Origin: JBBSJZ01 sp041751935
GTDB taxonomy: Bacteria > Planctomycetota > Planctomycetia > Pirellulales > Pirellulaceae
DNA: 64,000 nt
Reading direction: 5' to 3'
Assembly (NCBI GenBank): GCA_041751935.1
Contig: JBGSIA010000155.1
Span: forward strand, 1 to 64,000
How positions within the stretch are numbered: the first letter of the stretch is position 1; each line of letters begins with the position of its first letter. The notes under the pieces are model-generated. The model did no database searches. It saw only the letters and a program-made list of their open reading frames with translations, and was not told where the DNA came from. Position numbers and translations under genes: made by a program. Shown here in pieces: positions 35,374 through 44,609 of the stretch.

Positions 35374-36243
35374 ATGGGTCTCGCGTCCCTTTATGACTTG
35401 CCCGGTTTGACAATTTCTTTTGAACTGTTCCCACCCAAAACTGAGGCTGGAGTGACAGCCCTGCTGGAAAACGTCGAGCGGCTGAAACAATTTCAACCGA
35501 GCTATTTCACGTGCACGTACGGTGCCGGCGGCTCATCCCAGGCTGCGACTCTCGACGTGGTTCAAAAGGTTCGTCAGGCGACCGGGCTTCCTGTCGCATC
35601 TCACTTAACGTGTGTCGGATCGACGGTGGAACAATTGTGCGATTACCTCGTCGAAGCTCGGGCTCGCGGAACCGATTACATTGTCGCTCTGCGCGGTGAC
35701 CCACCCAAGGGTGCCGAGAAATTCGAGGTCGTTACTGGCGGACTTCGATATGCAAATGAATTAGTCGCCCTGATTCGCGATCAGTTCAGCCACTTTGGAA
35801 TCGCTGTTGCCGGCTACCCGGAAGTCCATCAAGAAGCGAGTGACGCGGATTTTGATTTGGAGAACTTGAAACGGAAGGTCGACGCGGGGGCTGATATCGT
35901 CATTACGCAGTTGTTTTACGACAACGACGATTTCTTGCGGTTCCGCGATCGCTGTGTTGCTACAGGCATCACCATACCTATCGTGCCCGGCATTTTACCT
36001 GTGACTAATTTCAAGCAGGCGCAGCGCATTGCGTCGATGTGCAAAGCCAGGATTCCGCGTGCGCTGGAAGAGGCCATGAACTTAACCGATGACGAGTCGC
36101 GACAATTTGAAGTGGGAGTCGATCACGCGCGTCAACAAACCATGCACTTGATCAAGAACGGCGTCGCCGGCATTCACTATTATGTGCTCAACAAAAGCGA
36201 CTCGGCAGAGAAACTTCTTGATGGTTTGCAAGTAGTCGGGTAG
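35374..36243 (+). CDS. metF: 5,10-methylenetetrahydrofolate reductase
   Basis: A 289-residue MetF. It reduces methylene-THF to methyl-THF for methionine synthesis, using FAD in a TIM barrel. The family motifs are SFELFPPKT (catalytic Glu), TCTYGAGGS, VALRGDPP, AGYPEVH and ITQLFYDN, plus the C-terminal PGILPVTNF and IPRALEE. The ATG at 35374 has AGGA at 35364-35367; a TTG at 35341 would add 11 residues. It follows the DUF11 gene by about 135 bases and faces the TraB-family gene. Confidence 0.95.
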   Translation: MGLASLYDLPGLTISFELFPPKTEAGVTALLENVERLKQFQPSYFTCTYGAGGSSQAATLDVVQKVRQATGLPVASHLTCVGSTVEQLCDYLVEARARGTDYIVALRGDPPKGAEKFEVVTGGLRYANELVALIRDQFSHFGIAVAGYPEVHQEASDADFDLENLKRKVDAGADIVITQLFYDNDDFLRFRDRCVATGITIPIVPGILPVTNFKQAQRIASMCKARIPRALEEAMNLTDDESRQFEVGVDHARQQTMHLIKNGVAGIHYYVLNKSDSAEKLLDGLQVVG

Positions 36244-36277
36244 TTTGCAAGTAATTAGCAATCAGCTGGCAACCAAT

Positions 36278-37210
36278 TTACTTCGATTGCAAATGCCAGG
36301 CGTCAAGCCAAATCGTTTTCGCCGGCTTCATCGAAAACTCCTGTTCCAGTCGCTCGGCCATATCGGGCAAGTGTCCGGCACCGTAAAACACGGCAATGTT
36401 CTTCTTGCCCGCGTCGATCTCTTCCCGCAAGATAGCGAACGCTTTCGCATTGCGGCCCTTGATCAGCGTATTCTCTCCATTGGCGTCGTCTATTCCAGCA
36501 GTAACCGTTTCGATATCGATTAGCTGTCGAGCCATTGCCTGCTTCATTTTTGTCGGACGATCATCACTGAACAGAGCGAGCAGTAACCCCGCGTCACCTC
36601 CGCTGGCGGATTGCGACGCGAGTCCAGCACCCATCATTCGCGCGACCATCTTCCAAATGCTGTCGCCGCGTCGCTCCAGGTCTTCAACGAATTCGTCGGG
36701 ACTCATGTCTGCATGACGAAAATTCTTGGACAGGTAGTCGATCTTCTCGAGCTGATATTCGAGCTGTAGCATGTCCTTCATGCCGGTCTGCATCGATGCT
36801 AAAACCGACCGTCTCGCTTGCAAGTCTTCAGGGCGAATGCGTGTCCCGTCGGGAGCAACCAATTCATAGAGCACGACGTCGTACTGAGCGAGCTTTTCCG
36901 CTAGGTCTCGGTAGTATTCCTTCTCGCCGATATGCACGACGCCGACCAGATCGACGGTATGGCCTTCCAGCGGTCCGCCTTGGACGCCTTCGTAGCGGAC
37001 AATCGCTGTTTGCATCGCGCGTGGTTTGCCAGCTTCGGTCTCGTCGATCCGTACATAGAGCGGCTCGTCGTTGGTCTCATTTTTCGCCTGTTTTTTCTCA
37101 GCGGTGGGAACAGCTTCGGCCACTGCTTGGGCGAACACTGCTGATGACCACAAACCGGCGGCGAAGATCGCCGCGAACAAACAAGATAGACGCATCGAAC
37201 ATGCCTTCAC
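36278..37210 (-). CDS. exported TraB/PrgY/GumN (TIKI-like) family protein
   Basis: A 310-residue protein with a signal peptide ending SSAVFAQA and then the TIKI/TraB pattern: two GX2H motifs, GVVH (His93) and GAGH (His280), and the conserved YEL glutamate (Glu116). The superfamily includes metal-dependent proteases that cleave N-terminal residues of secreted ligands and pheromone-inactivating proteins such as PrgY. The substrate here is unknown. It starts 41 bases beyond the end of fliS on the same strand, but in transcription order it comes after fliS. Confidence 0.85.
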   Translation of the reverse strand: MKACSMRLSCLFAAIFAAGLWSSAVFAQAVAEAVPTAEKKQAKNETNDEPLYVRIDETEAGKPRAMQTAIVRYEGVQGGPLEGHTVDLVGVVHIGEKEYYRDLAEKLAQYDVVLYELVAPDGTRIRPEDLQARRSVLASMQTGMKDMLQLEYQLEKIDYLSKNFRHADMSPDEFVEDLERRGDSIWKMVARMMGAGLASQSASGGDAGLLLALFSDDRPTKMKQAMARQLIDIETVTAGIDDANGENTLIKGRNAKAFAILREEIDAGKKNIAVFYGAGHLPDMAERLEQEFSMKPAKTIWLDAWHLQSK

Positions 37211-37251
37211 AAATCGTTAACCAGGAAACCGACTTGCTCAAGGATAGGCTT

Positions 37252-37749
37252 TTAGCCCTGCAAATTCAAACCGGCAGTGACCGTTTGGCTTAAACCGTCG
37301 ACTGCTGATAGGATTGCGGCTGGTTGTTCGCTGGCACAAACCGCCCGCCAGGTCTCTGAATCAATCCGTAAAACGTCGCGAATCGACTCGATCTTGTCGG
37401 CATCTGCAGTTGATTCGGCACGCACAAGCTCCTGGCAAAGAAAAACATACAAATCAGACACTTGCACACACAGATCGTTCTTGTTGTTCGCCACGCCACC
37501 GAGCAATTCGCCGAGGATGTCCAGTAGCTGGATCGATTGTTCATTCGGCCCCTTCAGGCAATCCGACTCGCGGTACTTGATCGCCAGCACGTTACATACT
37601 TCGATGGCGCGGTCGATTAGCATCAACCGAATTCTCGCAGGGCTTGCTGCACGAACTGCGTTCTCCAAGTACTCGTCGCGTGCATTGCGATGCCCCGAGC
37701 TAGACATTTTCGGACGGTGTGGCGAGTATCCGGAAGATGTGTTTGGCAT
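37252..37749 (-). CDS. fliS: flagellar export chaperone FliS
   Basis: A 165-residue helical protein with the FliS pattern: ARDEYLENAVRAASPARIRLMLIDRAIEVC near residues 24-53, then three more helices (QSIQLLDILGELLGGVANN, DLYVFLCQELVRAES). FliS binds the C-terminus of flagellin in the cytoplasm and prevents early assembly. The N-terminal 22 residues are poor in structure. An AAGGA lies 9 bases before the ATG. It directly follows fliD, the normal fliD-fliS order, which supports the call even though similarity is weak. Confidence 0.8.
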   Translation of the reverse strand: MPNTSSGYSPHRPKMSSSGHRNARDEYLENAVRAASPARIRLMLIDRAIEVCNVLAIKYRESDCLKGPNEQSIQLLDILGELLGGVANNKNDLCVQVSDLYVFLCQELVRAESTADADKIESIRDVLRIDSETWRAVCASEQPAAILSAVDGLSQTVTAGLNLQG

Positions 37750-37820
37750 GGTAATTCATCCTTGATAGTGAGTACGCCGTTGAGCGTACCAAAAATGGGT
37801 CAGGGGCAATCCATGTGCGA

Positions 37821-40556
37821 CTATTGCTGCGTCGAGGTGTACGACGAATAGGATTGGATACTGTCTAAAGCCGTTTGATTGGACTGTAGTTTTGCAATGG
37901 CAGCTTCGCTGGCGTAGTAACTTTTGAGCAAACGCGTGCGTTCACTTTCCAGGCGTTGATTCATTGCGGCGACTCGTTCGGTGTTGCGTTGGATTTTCAG
38001 CCCCAGAGTTTCGGTGCGATTGATCAGCAGGCTCGAGTTAGCTCCTGCGAGGCGATCAGCAACTTTGTCCAACTGAGCAATCGCGCCGGTATCTTTCTTG
38101 GTAAAAAAGTCGACGACCGCTGTCGAATCACTTTCGATTGCCGCGACAAGTTTATCCGAGTCCAACTCCAGCTTGCCTTGGTCGTTCAGCCGAATACCGA
38201 CAGCAGCGAATGACTTGATGTCGCCTGCACCACGAACCTGTCCAGATAACAATTTACCGTAGTTAAGATTGATTCGCAGAGCTTCGCTTGTGCCGAACAA
38301 CAATCCCACTTCTTGCGTGTCAGCATTGTAGAATGTCAACGAATTGAGTTTGTCGACGAGTTTGTTGTACTGGTCGACAAAAGTTTTCGCGGCTTTGGTC
38401 ACGGCGTCGGGGTTCTTGTCGACCGTAATTCTTACCGGGTCATCCGAAAGTTGTTTTAGTGTCAGGGCGAGTCCTGTCGAATCATCTTTGAAGACACCGT
38501 CCACGGAGGACAAGAACCGTTCTGGGCCATTGTCCGACGAGATGGAGATTTGAGCATCTTGGCCGCGGGAGGTTGTAGCAATCGCCAGGCCCGCGGAAGT
38601 GGAATCGATGCTCAGCCGTCCCGCAGCACCCGCTTTCTTGCTCAGCAATTGCAAACGAGAGTTTCCCGAATCGTCGATGACCACCGATGCCGTCGCAAAT
38701 CGACCGGTTTCATTGATTCGAGTCACTAGTGACTCCAGCGTATCGGTCGCCGAAAACTCAAACGAATCCAGTTCACCACCGACAATTGCACTGACCGATT
38801 CACCATCGATCGTTTGCGTTGTTGCTTCGCCAACGATTCCCAGAGCTTTCGCGCTGCCGCTGGCACCAAAATCGACAACCTTCAGCCTACCACCACCGGA
38901 TGCTCGATCAACAAGTTGAATGCCATCGCCGCGTTCGTTGATTTTGGCTTCCACGTCCACGGACAAAGCGTTGATGCCGTCGATCAACTCACCGACCGTG
39001 GCGAACGCGGACACACCGATGTTCACCGCACTGCTTTTACCGGCGGAGTCTGTGATCGTGAACGATCCGACGCCTGGTCCGCGCCCCTGGTTCAATGACG
39101 CAAGCGTTGTCGAGCGATCAACGAATTGCCGTTCGAGGCTACGCCCGTCAACGATCGCGTCTGCGGAATCCGAGGCTATACCGAGCGTGTTGGCAGTGCT
39201 GTCACCGGATGAAATCACGAAATTCGCTGTTGTTCCACCAGACAGATCGCGTAGTCGCAAACCTGTGTCAGAGTCATCGAGCTTAACCGAAAGCGAAAGC
39301 CCACTGGCATTGATCAAGTCAGCCACTTGCTGGATCGTTTTCGCAGTGGAAAGGTCGACCGAAGCTGTCGCCCCGTCACGCGTTTGCAGATCCAACGTGG
39401 TCAATGCCGCGAGCCCTTTTCCGCCGCCGAGGTCCTCCAACGAAGTGCCTCGCAGCGGTTTGACAATACTCCGCGAAACGATCTCGCCGACAGTCGCTTC
39501 GCGATCGACTCGCAACGTTGACGCCACGGCTGCCCCCACGCCATCGGCCAAAGTAAAGTCGCTGCTGCCGGTTGTCAGATCGGCGAACACGATGCGATCA
39601 GCCTCGGCCGAAAGCGATGCTGTGAATTTCCCGTTCGCTTGAGCGTTGATTGCATCGAGCAATTCACCCACGGTCGAGGGTCCAGCGGCGTCGGCTGCGT
39701 TGAAATCCAGTGCAAGTGAGGAACCATCACTAAAAGTTGCCAGGAGATCCGTGCCACTGCCAAACTTGATGCCCAGGCTAGACAGCGACGTCAATCTTGC
39801 CGCATCGGAGTTGGGAGGATTCAAGTCAAACCCGTGGGCTTCGTTGGCGGCGACGTCGATACCACTCAAACCGAGGTCCGCTGCCGTCTCGCCCAGGCCA
39901 ATATCTTCCACTCGCAAATTGGAAACCGTTAAACCGCTGAGATCTTGCAGTGTAATACGATCGGCGTCGGCGGTGGCACGGACTCGAACTCCGGACGCAG
40001 CATTGATCGTTTCAATCACGTCGTCGACGGTCCGAGCATTGGACAGATCGATATCGGCTGTTCTGCCGCTACGATCTGTGAGCCGAATGCTGCCGCGTTG
40101 GACACCGCGTCCGAGATTGAGCTCGCCGAGCGGAGTCGTTTGTTCGAGAAAACCGCCTGCTGCAATATCGATCTTACCAGCGGCACCTAGGGTTGCCGTT
40201 GCTGAGGAAAAACTACGTTGCGAGCGAGCCGTGTGTGTAGCGGCAAGTTGCACCGTGCGAATTTCGTAGCTTCCGGTACTAACACTGCTGCCCGCCGTTG
40301 CCGAAAGTGAGTCGGTATCCGACGAAGTCGCTTTGCGAGATTGAAACACATCGGGACTTGCCAACGATTTGCCAGCGATTTGCACACCGATAATCGAAGC
40401 GGTCAGTTCGGCGATCGCGTTTTGTTGCTGCCCGAGCTGGGTGATATTCGACTGCAATCGATCTCGCGGTTGGCCACTGAATGCGATCAACTGATCAACC
40501 GTGCTTTGGATATTGGTGCCGGTAACTAACCCGACGGATGATTGCAGGCGCCCCAT
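37821..40556 (-). CDS. fliD: flagellar filament cap protein FliD, oversized
   Basis: A 911-residue FliD (HAP2); most are 450-680. N-terminal domain MGRLQSSVGLVTGTNIQSTVDQLIA and C-terminal coiled-coil domain with VDQYNKLVDKLNS and LKIQRNTERVAAMNQRLESERTRL are both present. Between them are at least three flagellin-hook IN motifs (TVDDVIETINA, TIQQVADLINA, TVGELIDGINA) plus two related blocks (TVGELLDAIN, TLESLVTRIN), each preceded by a repeated domain. The cap helps flagellin fold at the filament tip. The extra domains probably project outward. No other flagellar genes besides fliS lie in the window. Confidence 0.93.
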   Translation of the reverse strand: MGRLQSSVGLVTGTNIQSTVDQLIAFSGQPRDRLQSNITQLGQQQNAIAELTASIIGVQIAGKSLASPDVFQSRKATSSDTDSLSATAGSSVSTGSYEIRTVQLAATHTARSQRSFSSATATLGAAGKIDIAAGGFLEQTTPLGELNLGRGVQRGSIRLTDRSGRTADIDLSNARTVDDVIETINAASGVRVRATADADRITLQDLSGLTVSNLRVEDIGLGETAADLGLSGIDVAANEAHGFDLNPPNSDAARLTSLSSLGIKFGSGTDLLATFSDGSSLALDFNAADAAGPSTVGELLDAINAQANGKFTASLSAEADRIVFADLTTGSSDFTLADGVGAAVASTLRVDREATVGEIVSRSIVKPLRGTSLEDLGGGKGLAALTTLDLQTRDGATASVDLSTAKTIQQVADLINASGLSLSVKLDDSDTGLRLRDLSGGTTANFVISSGDSTANTLGIASDSADAIVDGRSLERQFVDRSTTLASLNQGRGPGVGSFTITDSAGKSSAVNIGVSAFATVGELIDGINALSVDVEAKINERGDGIQLVDRASGGGRLKVVDFGASGSAKALGIVGEATTQTIDGESVSAIVGGELDSFEFSATDTLESLVTRINETGRFATASVVIDDSGNSRLQLLSKKAGAAGRLSIDSTSAGLAIATTSRGQDAQISISSDNGPERFLSSVDGVFKDDSTGLALTLKQLSDDPVRITVDKNPDAVTKAAKTFVDQYNKLVDKLNSLTFYNADTQEVGLLFGTSEALRINLNYGKLLSGQVRGAGDIKSFAAVGIRLNDQGKLELDSDKLVAAIESDSTAVVDFFTKKDTGAIAQLDKVADRLAGANSSLLINRTETLGLKIQRNTERVAAMNQRLESERTRLLKSYYASEAAIAKLQSNQTALDSIQSYSSYTSTQQ

Positions 40557-40816
40557 AAAAACTTTGCTGGGTTCGAGCGAAAACGAACGGAGAGGTATCT
40601 AAAGAATCGGCAAATGCAGTGGGTAAGTTGAGGAGGCGGTTCATTTATATTCACGCCCCGTCCGCGAACTTATGAGATTGCGTGAAACAGCGGTTGTAAG
40701 CTTTCTTGTATCCCGCACAAGTTGAAACCAATGATTCGGGATGAAGGGGTCAGGTAAGATGAACGAGCCAGACAACCGATCCAAACTAGATCGCTTGTAG
40801 AAACATGGAAACGCAA

Positions 40817-41947
40817 CTAGGGCGTAACGCGGATGAGATCCGCTTTGAATACGAGCTGTAGATTTGCTTCCTTTGCAACTTGTTGCAACAAATCTACCAG
40901 CGACACATCGACGGCTTCGAGCGAGATCAATGCTCGAGATTCCGCGTCGACTGTGGGCTCAAACTCCAGCCTGACGTTAGCGGTCGCTGCCAGACTTTGC
41001 AGCACCTCTCGGGCAGGCTTGTTGACTAAGCGAAAGGTGAATCGGCGGGTATCCTTTCGCAAGGCTTCCATCGCATTTGCTTGAGCCAATTGCGGTTTCG
41101 CCGCGACTCCGGGAAACGATCGCAACAAAGCGTCTACAAACATGCGGTGGCCCGTCGGTGTGGTTGTGACCAGCATCTGACCGACAGATGGATTGAAACG
41201 TGCTTTTACATCGCTCCGCGTCGTCGCTTGGCGGGCCGCGGGTGGCACCGAATCGATTTTGTAGAGGTAGGGCAGCTGTATCGATTCGGACAAGAGTGGC
41301 TGAGTGGCCAGCTCCACCACAGGCAAGTTCGTCGGTAAATCAAAGGATGCCATTTGACGGCCGAATTGAGCCAGAACCAATGAGACTGCAACGCGGCGGT
41401 CGATTGCGTTCCATGTTGTCGCCGGCCACAGGTCATGCGGTAGCGGCGGAACAACCAGTGGGTCCAAGTCACTACCCAAAACTGCCGTCAACGCTTCGGT
41501 GGGTGTTGTAAGTCTTGCCCAGCGAACGTCAACTTTGTTGCGACCGCTCGCTGCAGTTCTGTCGGACATCGTCATCAGTACATCAGCGATAGAATCCACT
41601 CTATCTGGGGTGCCAACCAGCACCACATTTTCGATCGCGAGGACCACGCACGCCCGTTCAGTAGCAATTTTTACCAGTGCCTCGTATACAGTCGGTCCGA
41701 CGCTACCGGGAGAAATGTTACTGGATGGATCGATCTCACGATCAATCCACAGATTGATTTGCGCGGGGGTCGAAATTCTCTCCAGCGATAATCGAAACGG
41801 CACCTCATCCAGGACACTGGTAATCGGTGAGGCCAAGCGTTTTGCGAAATCCGAACCAGAGTCGAATTGACCAAAAGACTTTTTTTTGCAGAAAACCGGC
41901 AGCATCAGGCACGAGAAGACAACAAGACACGGGACGATTTGTCGCAT
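40817..41947 (-). CDS. exported STN-domain protein (secretin N-terminal-like)
   Basis: About 376 residues from the ATG at 41947, which has AAAGG about 10 bases upstream. The signal peptide IVPCLVVFSCLMLPVFC resembles a lipobox but with Phe before Cys, so lipidation is uncertain. Two stretches look like STN/secretin-N domains: INLWIDREIDPSS...TVYEALVKIA in the middle and VRLEFEPTVDA...VSLVDLLQQVAKEANLQLVF at the C-terminus. The secretin barrel itself is absent. It could be a periplasmic partner of a secretin or TonB system. It precedes fliD by 260 bases. Confidence 0.65.
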   Translation of the reverse strand: MRQIVPCLVVFSCLMLPVFCKKKSFGQFDSGSDFAKRLASPITSVLDEVPFRLSLERISTPAQINLWIDREIDPSSNISPGSVGPTVYEALVKIATERACVVLAIENVVLVGTPDRVDSIADVLMTMSDRTAASGRNKVDVRWARLTTPTEALTAVLGSDLDPLVVPPLPHDLWPATTWNAIDRRVAVSLVLAQFGRQMASFDLPTNLPVVELATQPLLSESIQLPYLYKIDSVPPAARQATTRSDVKARFNPSVGQMLVTTTPTGHRMFVDALLRSFPGVAAKPQLAQANAMEALRKDTRRFTFRLVNKPAREVLQSLAATANVRLEFEPTVDAESRALISLEAVDVSLVDLLQQVAKEANLQLVFKADLIRVTP

Positions 41948-42207
41948 GCAGATCAAACCTTTCGCACTCAGGCCGTTTCGCTCATTGTGACGCGATAGTG
42001 GAGCAATTAGACTCCGCAATCGAAGCGAAGCTAATCTTATAGCTAACAGTTTAGGTCACTTTCTAGTGATGGGACGCTGTTCCAGACGAGAAATGTTGGT
42101 TTTTTGTCGTTGCTTCGCTTGCCCGTTCTGGGGCCATGGATAGGATGCACCCGACCAAAAGGCGTTATTGACCCACGAGAAACGAATCAACGAACGGACT
42201 TTCCATC

Positions 42208-42876
42208 GTGTATTCACCCCTGGTTCGGACAACACGTTTAGCGTCGGCATACCGGCGTTATCTCTCGTCGGCCGACTCTCCCCGATTTGCGGCGGATGTC
42301 GACGAGTGCTACAGCAGCTCAACGCTGGCATCACTGGTCCATCGTGGCGATGTCGAAATGCGGCGTGCGGCTGCGTTGGCGCTGGGAATGCTCGGTGACC
42401 GCTCCAGCATTGAACCGCTTGGACGTGCCCTCTCTGACTCCGACCGAGGTGTCCGATTGGCCGCTGACGATTCATTTCGAGCATTACTTGTTCGCGATGC
42501 AGCACCGTCACATCATCACCAACTTCTCCAGATGATGCATTTGAACGATGGGGGTGAGTATGCAGCGGCTCTTGCACCCACAATGATTCTCATTGATCAA
42601 GCTCCGATGTATGCTGAGGCGCATCATCAACTTGCTATTTGTTGGCACGCGTTGGAACAGTACGGTCAAGCTGAATCGGCCTATTGTGCCTGCTTGTGGC
42701 GTTGCCGATTTCACTATCCCGCTTGGCAGGGTTTGGCGAAGTGTCGCTTAGCGCGAGGTGACTTTGAAGGGGCGATCGCGGCTCTGCAGCGAAGTCTGGA
42801 TATCTGCCCAGACATCGAGAATGCTCGGCTACAAATTCGGGCGATCTTGCGGCGAATTCGCCAAACTGACGCTTGA
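42208..42876 (+). CDS. HEAT/TPR repeat protein
   Basis: A 222-residue protein from a GTG at 42208. HEAT-type helices in the first half (GDVEMRRAAALALGMLGDR, then SDSDRGVRLAADDSFRALL) are followed by TPR units (AEAHHQLAICWHALEQYGQAESAY, PAWQGLAKCRLARGDFEGAIAAL and QRSLDICPDIENA). There is no signal peptide or enzyme motif. It most likely acts as a scaffold. It is divergent from the STN-domain gene and 14 bases before a small membrane protein gene. Confidence 0.76.
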   Translation: MYSPLVRTTRLASAYRRYLSSADSPRFAADVDECYSSSTLASLVHRGDVEMRRAAALALGMLGDRSSIEPLGRALSDSDRGVRLAADDSFRALLVRDAAPSHHHQLLQMMHLNDGGEYAAALAPTMILIDQAPMYAEAHHQLAICWHALEQYGQAESAYCACLWRCRFHYPAWQGLAKCRLARGDFEGAIAALQRSLDICPDIENARLQIRAILRRIRQTDA

Positions 42877-42890
42877 GCGGGAGCTGACCA

Positions 42891-43169
42891 TTGAATCTTT
42901 CCTACGACGAACCGTTGGTCGGCTCGCTGGCGTTGATGCTTTCCGGCGTCGCACTGGCCATCGCTGTGGGGCCATGGCAGCAACCGTACCAACTGCGAAG
43001 TGTCTGCGCGGTCCAGAGGCGATTTGGCAAGCCCGCCGCCCGCGGCCTGTGGGTTTTGGTTGCGGCCGCTTCACTCGTTTCGGGCTTGGCGATTCTCAGC
43101 GGTATACGGCCCGCTTTTGCTGTGCCCGCCGGAGATTTGCGAACTGCCGTTGAACAGGAACTTCGCTGA
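42891..43169 (+). CDS. small membrane protein, unknown
   Basis: A 92-residue protein from a TTG at 42891 with GGGAG 8 bases upstream. Two hydrophobic segments (LVGSLALMLSGVALAIAVG and LWVLVAAASLVSGLAILSGI) flank a short basic loop. It follows the HEAT/TPR gene by 14 bases and ends 11 bases from the convergent thioredoxin-fold gene. No family is recognised. The membrane pattern and tight spacing support it as a real gene. Confidence 0.55.
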   Translation: MNLSYDEPLVGSLALMLSGVALAIAVGPWQQPYQLRSVCAVQRRFGKPAARGLWVLVAAASLVSGLAILSGIRPAFAVPAGDLRTAVEQELR

Positions 43170-43180
43170 AGTTATTGAAC

Positions 43181-44440
43181 TCAAGTGCCAGGGTTGGCAT
43201 CTTTGATCGCATTGTCCATCACAGCGATCGCGGCGTCGTAATAACGTTCCCATTCAACTTGGAAATGCTCCAACGCATCTTCGTCAGCGAAAAAGAACAT
43301 GCGATTGTTGATTCGTGTGCCATGCGTTCGCTTTCCAGCAACGATGCGGCGTTCTTCAAAGAATCGCACGACATCGATTTCGTTTAAAACCGGTGTGTAA
43401 GGTTCTGGATCAGCCAAAAAAGTTTGCATCGCCGCTTCGCTCGAGAACAAATAGAGCTTACCCAAATGCACTACGCCCAAAGATGGCTTGCCCTCTTCCC
43501 AGCGAACGCTGTCGACAAGTGCCACCGCACAATAACCCTCCAGCGCGAGTTCGGGTTGTGACTCTGGGGATTTAGTGGCGGCCGTTGCAGGGGCTTTGCT
43601 GGGCGTTGCTCCCAAAGATTCAGTAGCCGTTTTGCTAGGAGCAGCAACCTGTGCTGGAACACTCAACGAAAGGCCTTCGGTACGTGCGCCAGCAAGTTGG
43701 CCGGATGCGCCGCCAGAGAATCCAGCCGGCATCGTGAAACTGTTAGCTGAATTACTAGAAACGTTTGCCGGTGATACGCCAGCAACCATCGGGTTGGTTT
43801 GCACGGTGGATTGATTTGATACAACAGGAGCATTGGCAACCGTAGTCGGCGGCGCTTGGCGTTGCGGCAAAGGTTGTTGCGCGACCGTCTGTTGTGCTGC
43901 AGGTTGTTGTGCTGCCGTCTGTTGGGGCGTGGGACCGACATTCGGTGCAGGTGCTTGGGCAGCGATGGCAGTGTTCGGCGCCGAAGCTCCATTCTTCAAC
44001 GACTGAGACAACATGGCGACAAAGTCACTGGGCTGCTGTTTGCTTGTGCCATGCGACAGAACTTGTCCCGCTGGGGTAACAACCACATCCGTCGGGATTT
44101 GTTTGACCTTGAACATCTGGACTAAGTTTTGGTTTTTTCCCGTATGAATTTTCACGGGAATGAACGCTTGTTGGATGGCAGTGTTCACTTCAGCGGTTTG
44201 AAAGGCACCTGCCTCTAGCTTGTCACACCAAGGGCAATTGTCGCCGTAGAAATGCAACAGCAGCGGCTTACCACATGCGGTTGATTCAGCATGTGCTTGT
44301 TTCAGGTCATCTCGCCATGGGATCTCAGCAAATGCACCATTCGTGAAACAGGCAACGGCCATGGCTGCCAGCGACAGCACACGTGCGCGGGACAACAATC
44401 GTTCCCGCGACAGCAAAAGAGTCTGTGAATTGTGGTGCAT
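43181..44440 (-). CDS. exported thioredoxin-fold protein with C-terminal YHS-like domains
   Basis: A 419-residue protein. A signal peptide (VLSLAAMAVACFTNGAFA) is followed by a thioredoxin domain of the DUF255/thiol:disulfide type with active site NCPWCDKLE and cis-Pro QIPTDVVV. A Gln/Pro/Ala/Ser-rich linker runs from about 150 to 295. The C-terminus has one clear YHS-like module (GYCAVALVDSVRWEEGKPSLG, then GKLYLFSSEAAMQTFLADP) and a second weaker half (RINNRMFFFADEDALEHF). YHS modules often bind metals such as copper. A periplasmic redox or metal-handling role is inferred. Confidence 0.78.
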   Translation of the reverse strand: MHHNSQTLLLSRERLLSRARVLSLAAMAVACFTNGAFAEIPWRDDLKQAHAESTACGKPLLLHFYGDNCPWCDKLEAGAFQTAEVNTAIQQAFIPVKIHTGKNQNLVQMFKVKQIPTDVVVTPAGQVLSHGTSKQQPSDFVAMLSQSLKNGASAPNTAIAAQAPAPNVGPTPQQTAAQQPAAQQTVAQQPLPQRQAPPTTVANAPVVSNQSTVQTNPMVAGVSPANVSSNSANSFTMPAGFSGGASGQLAGARTEGLSLSVPAQVAAPSKTATESLGATPSKAPATAATKSPESQPELALEGYCAVALVDSVRWEEGKPSLGVVHLGKLYLFSSEAAMQTFLADPEPYTPVLNEIDVVRFFEERRIVAGKRTHGTRINNRMFFFADEDALEHFQVEWERYYDAAIAVMDNAIKDANPGT

Positions 44441-44609
44441 GGCAGGTGATCCTATCTGTGCGGAGCGGAAGCGAATGCCAATGGGGCATGCCGCTGGAGG
44501 TATCCATTCACACTCCGGTATCGGTCATGCCGTTGGATCCGCTTGAGCGATACCTACAGATTAGGAAGACTTTGACGCTACGGCAGTCTCTGACGCAACG
44601 GTCGCTGCT

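Noticed and set aside
42056..42583. 175-residue open frame on the minus strand
   Set aside because: It lies opposite the HEAT/TPR gene, whose repeats are clear; the minus frame has no family signal.
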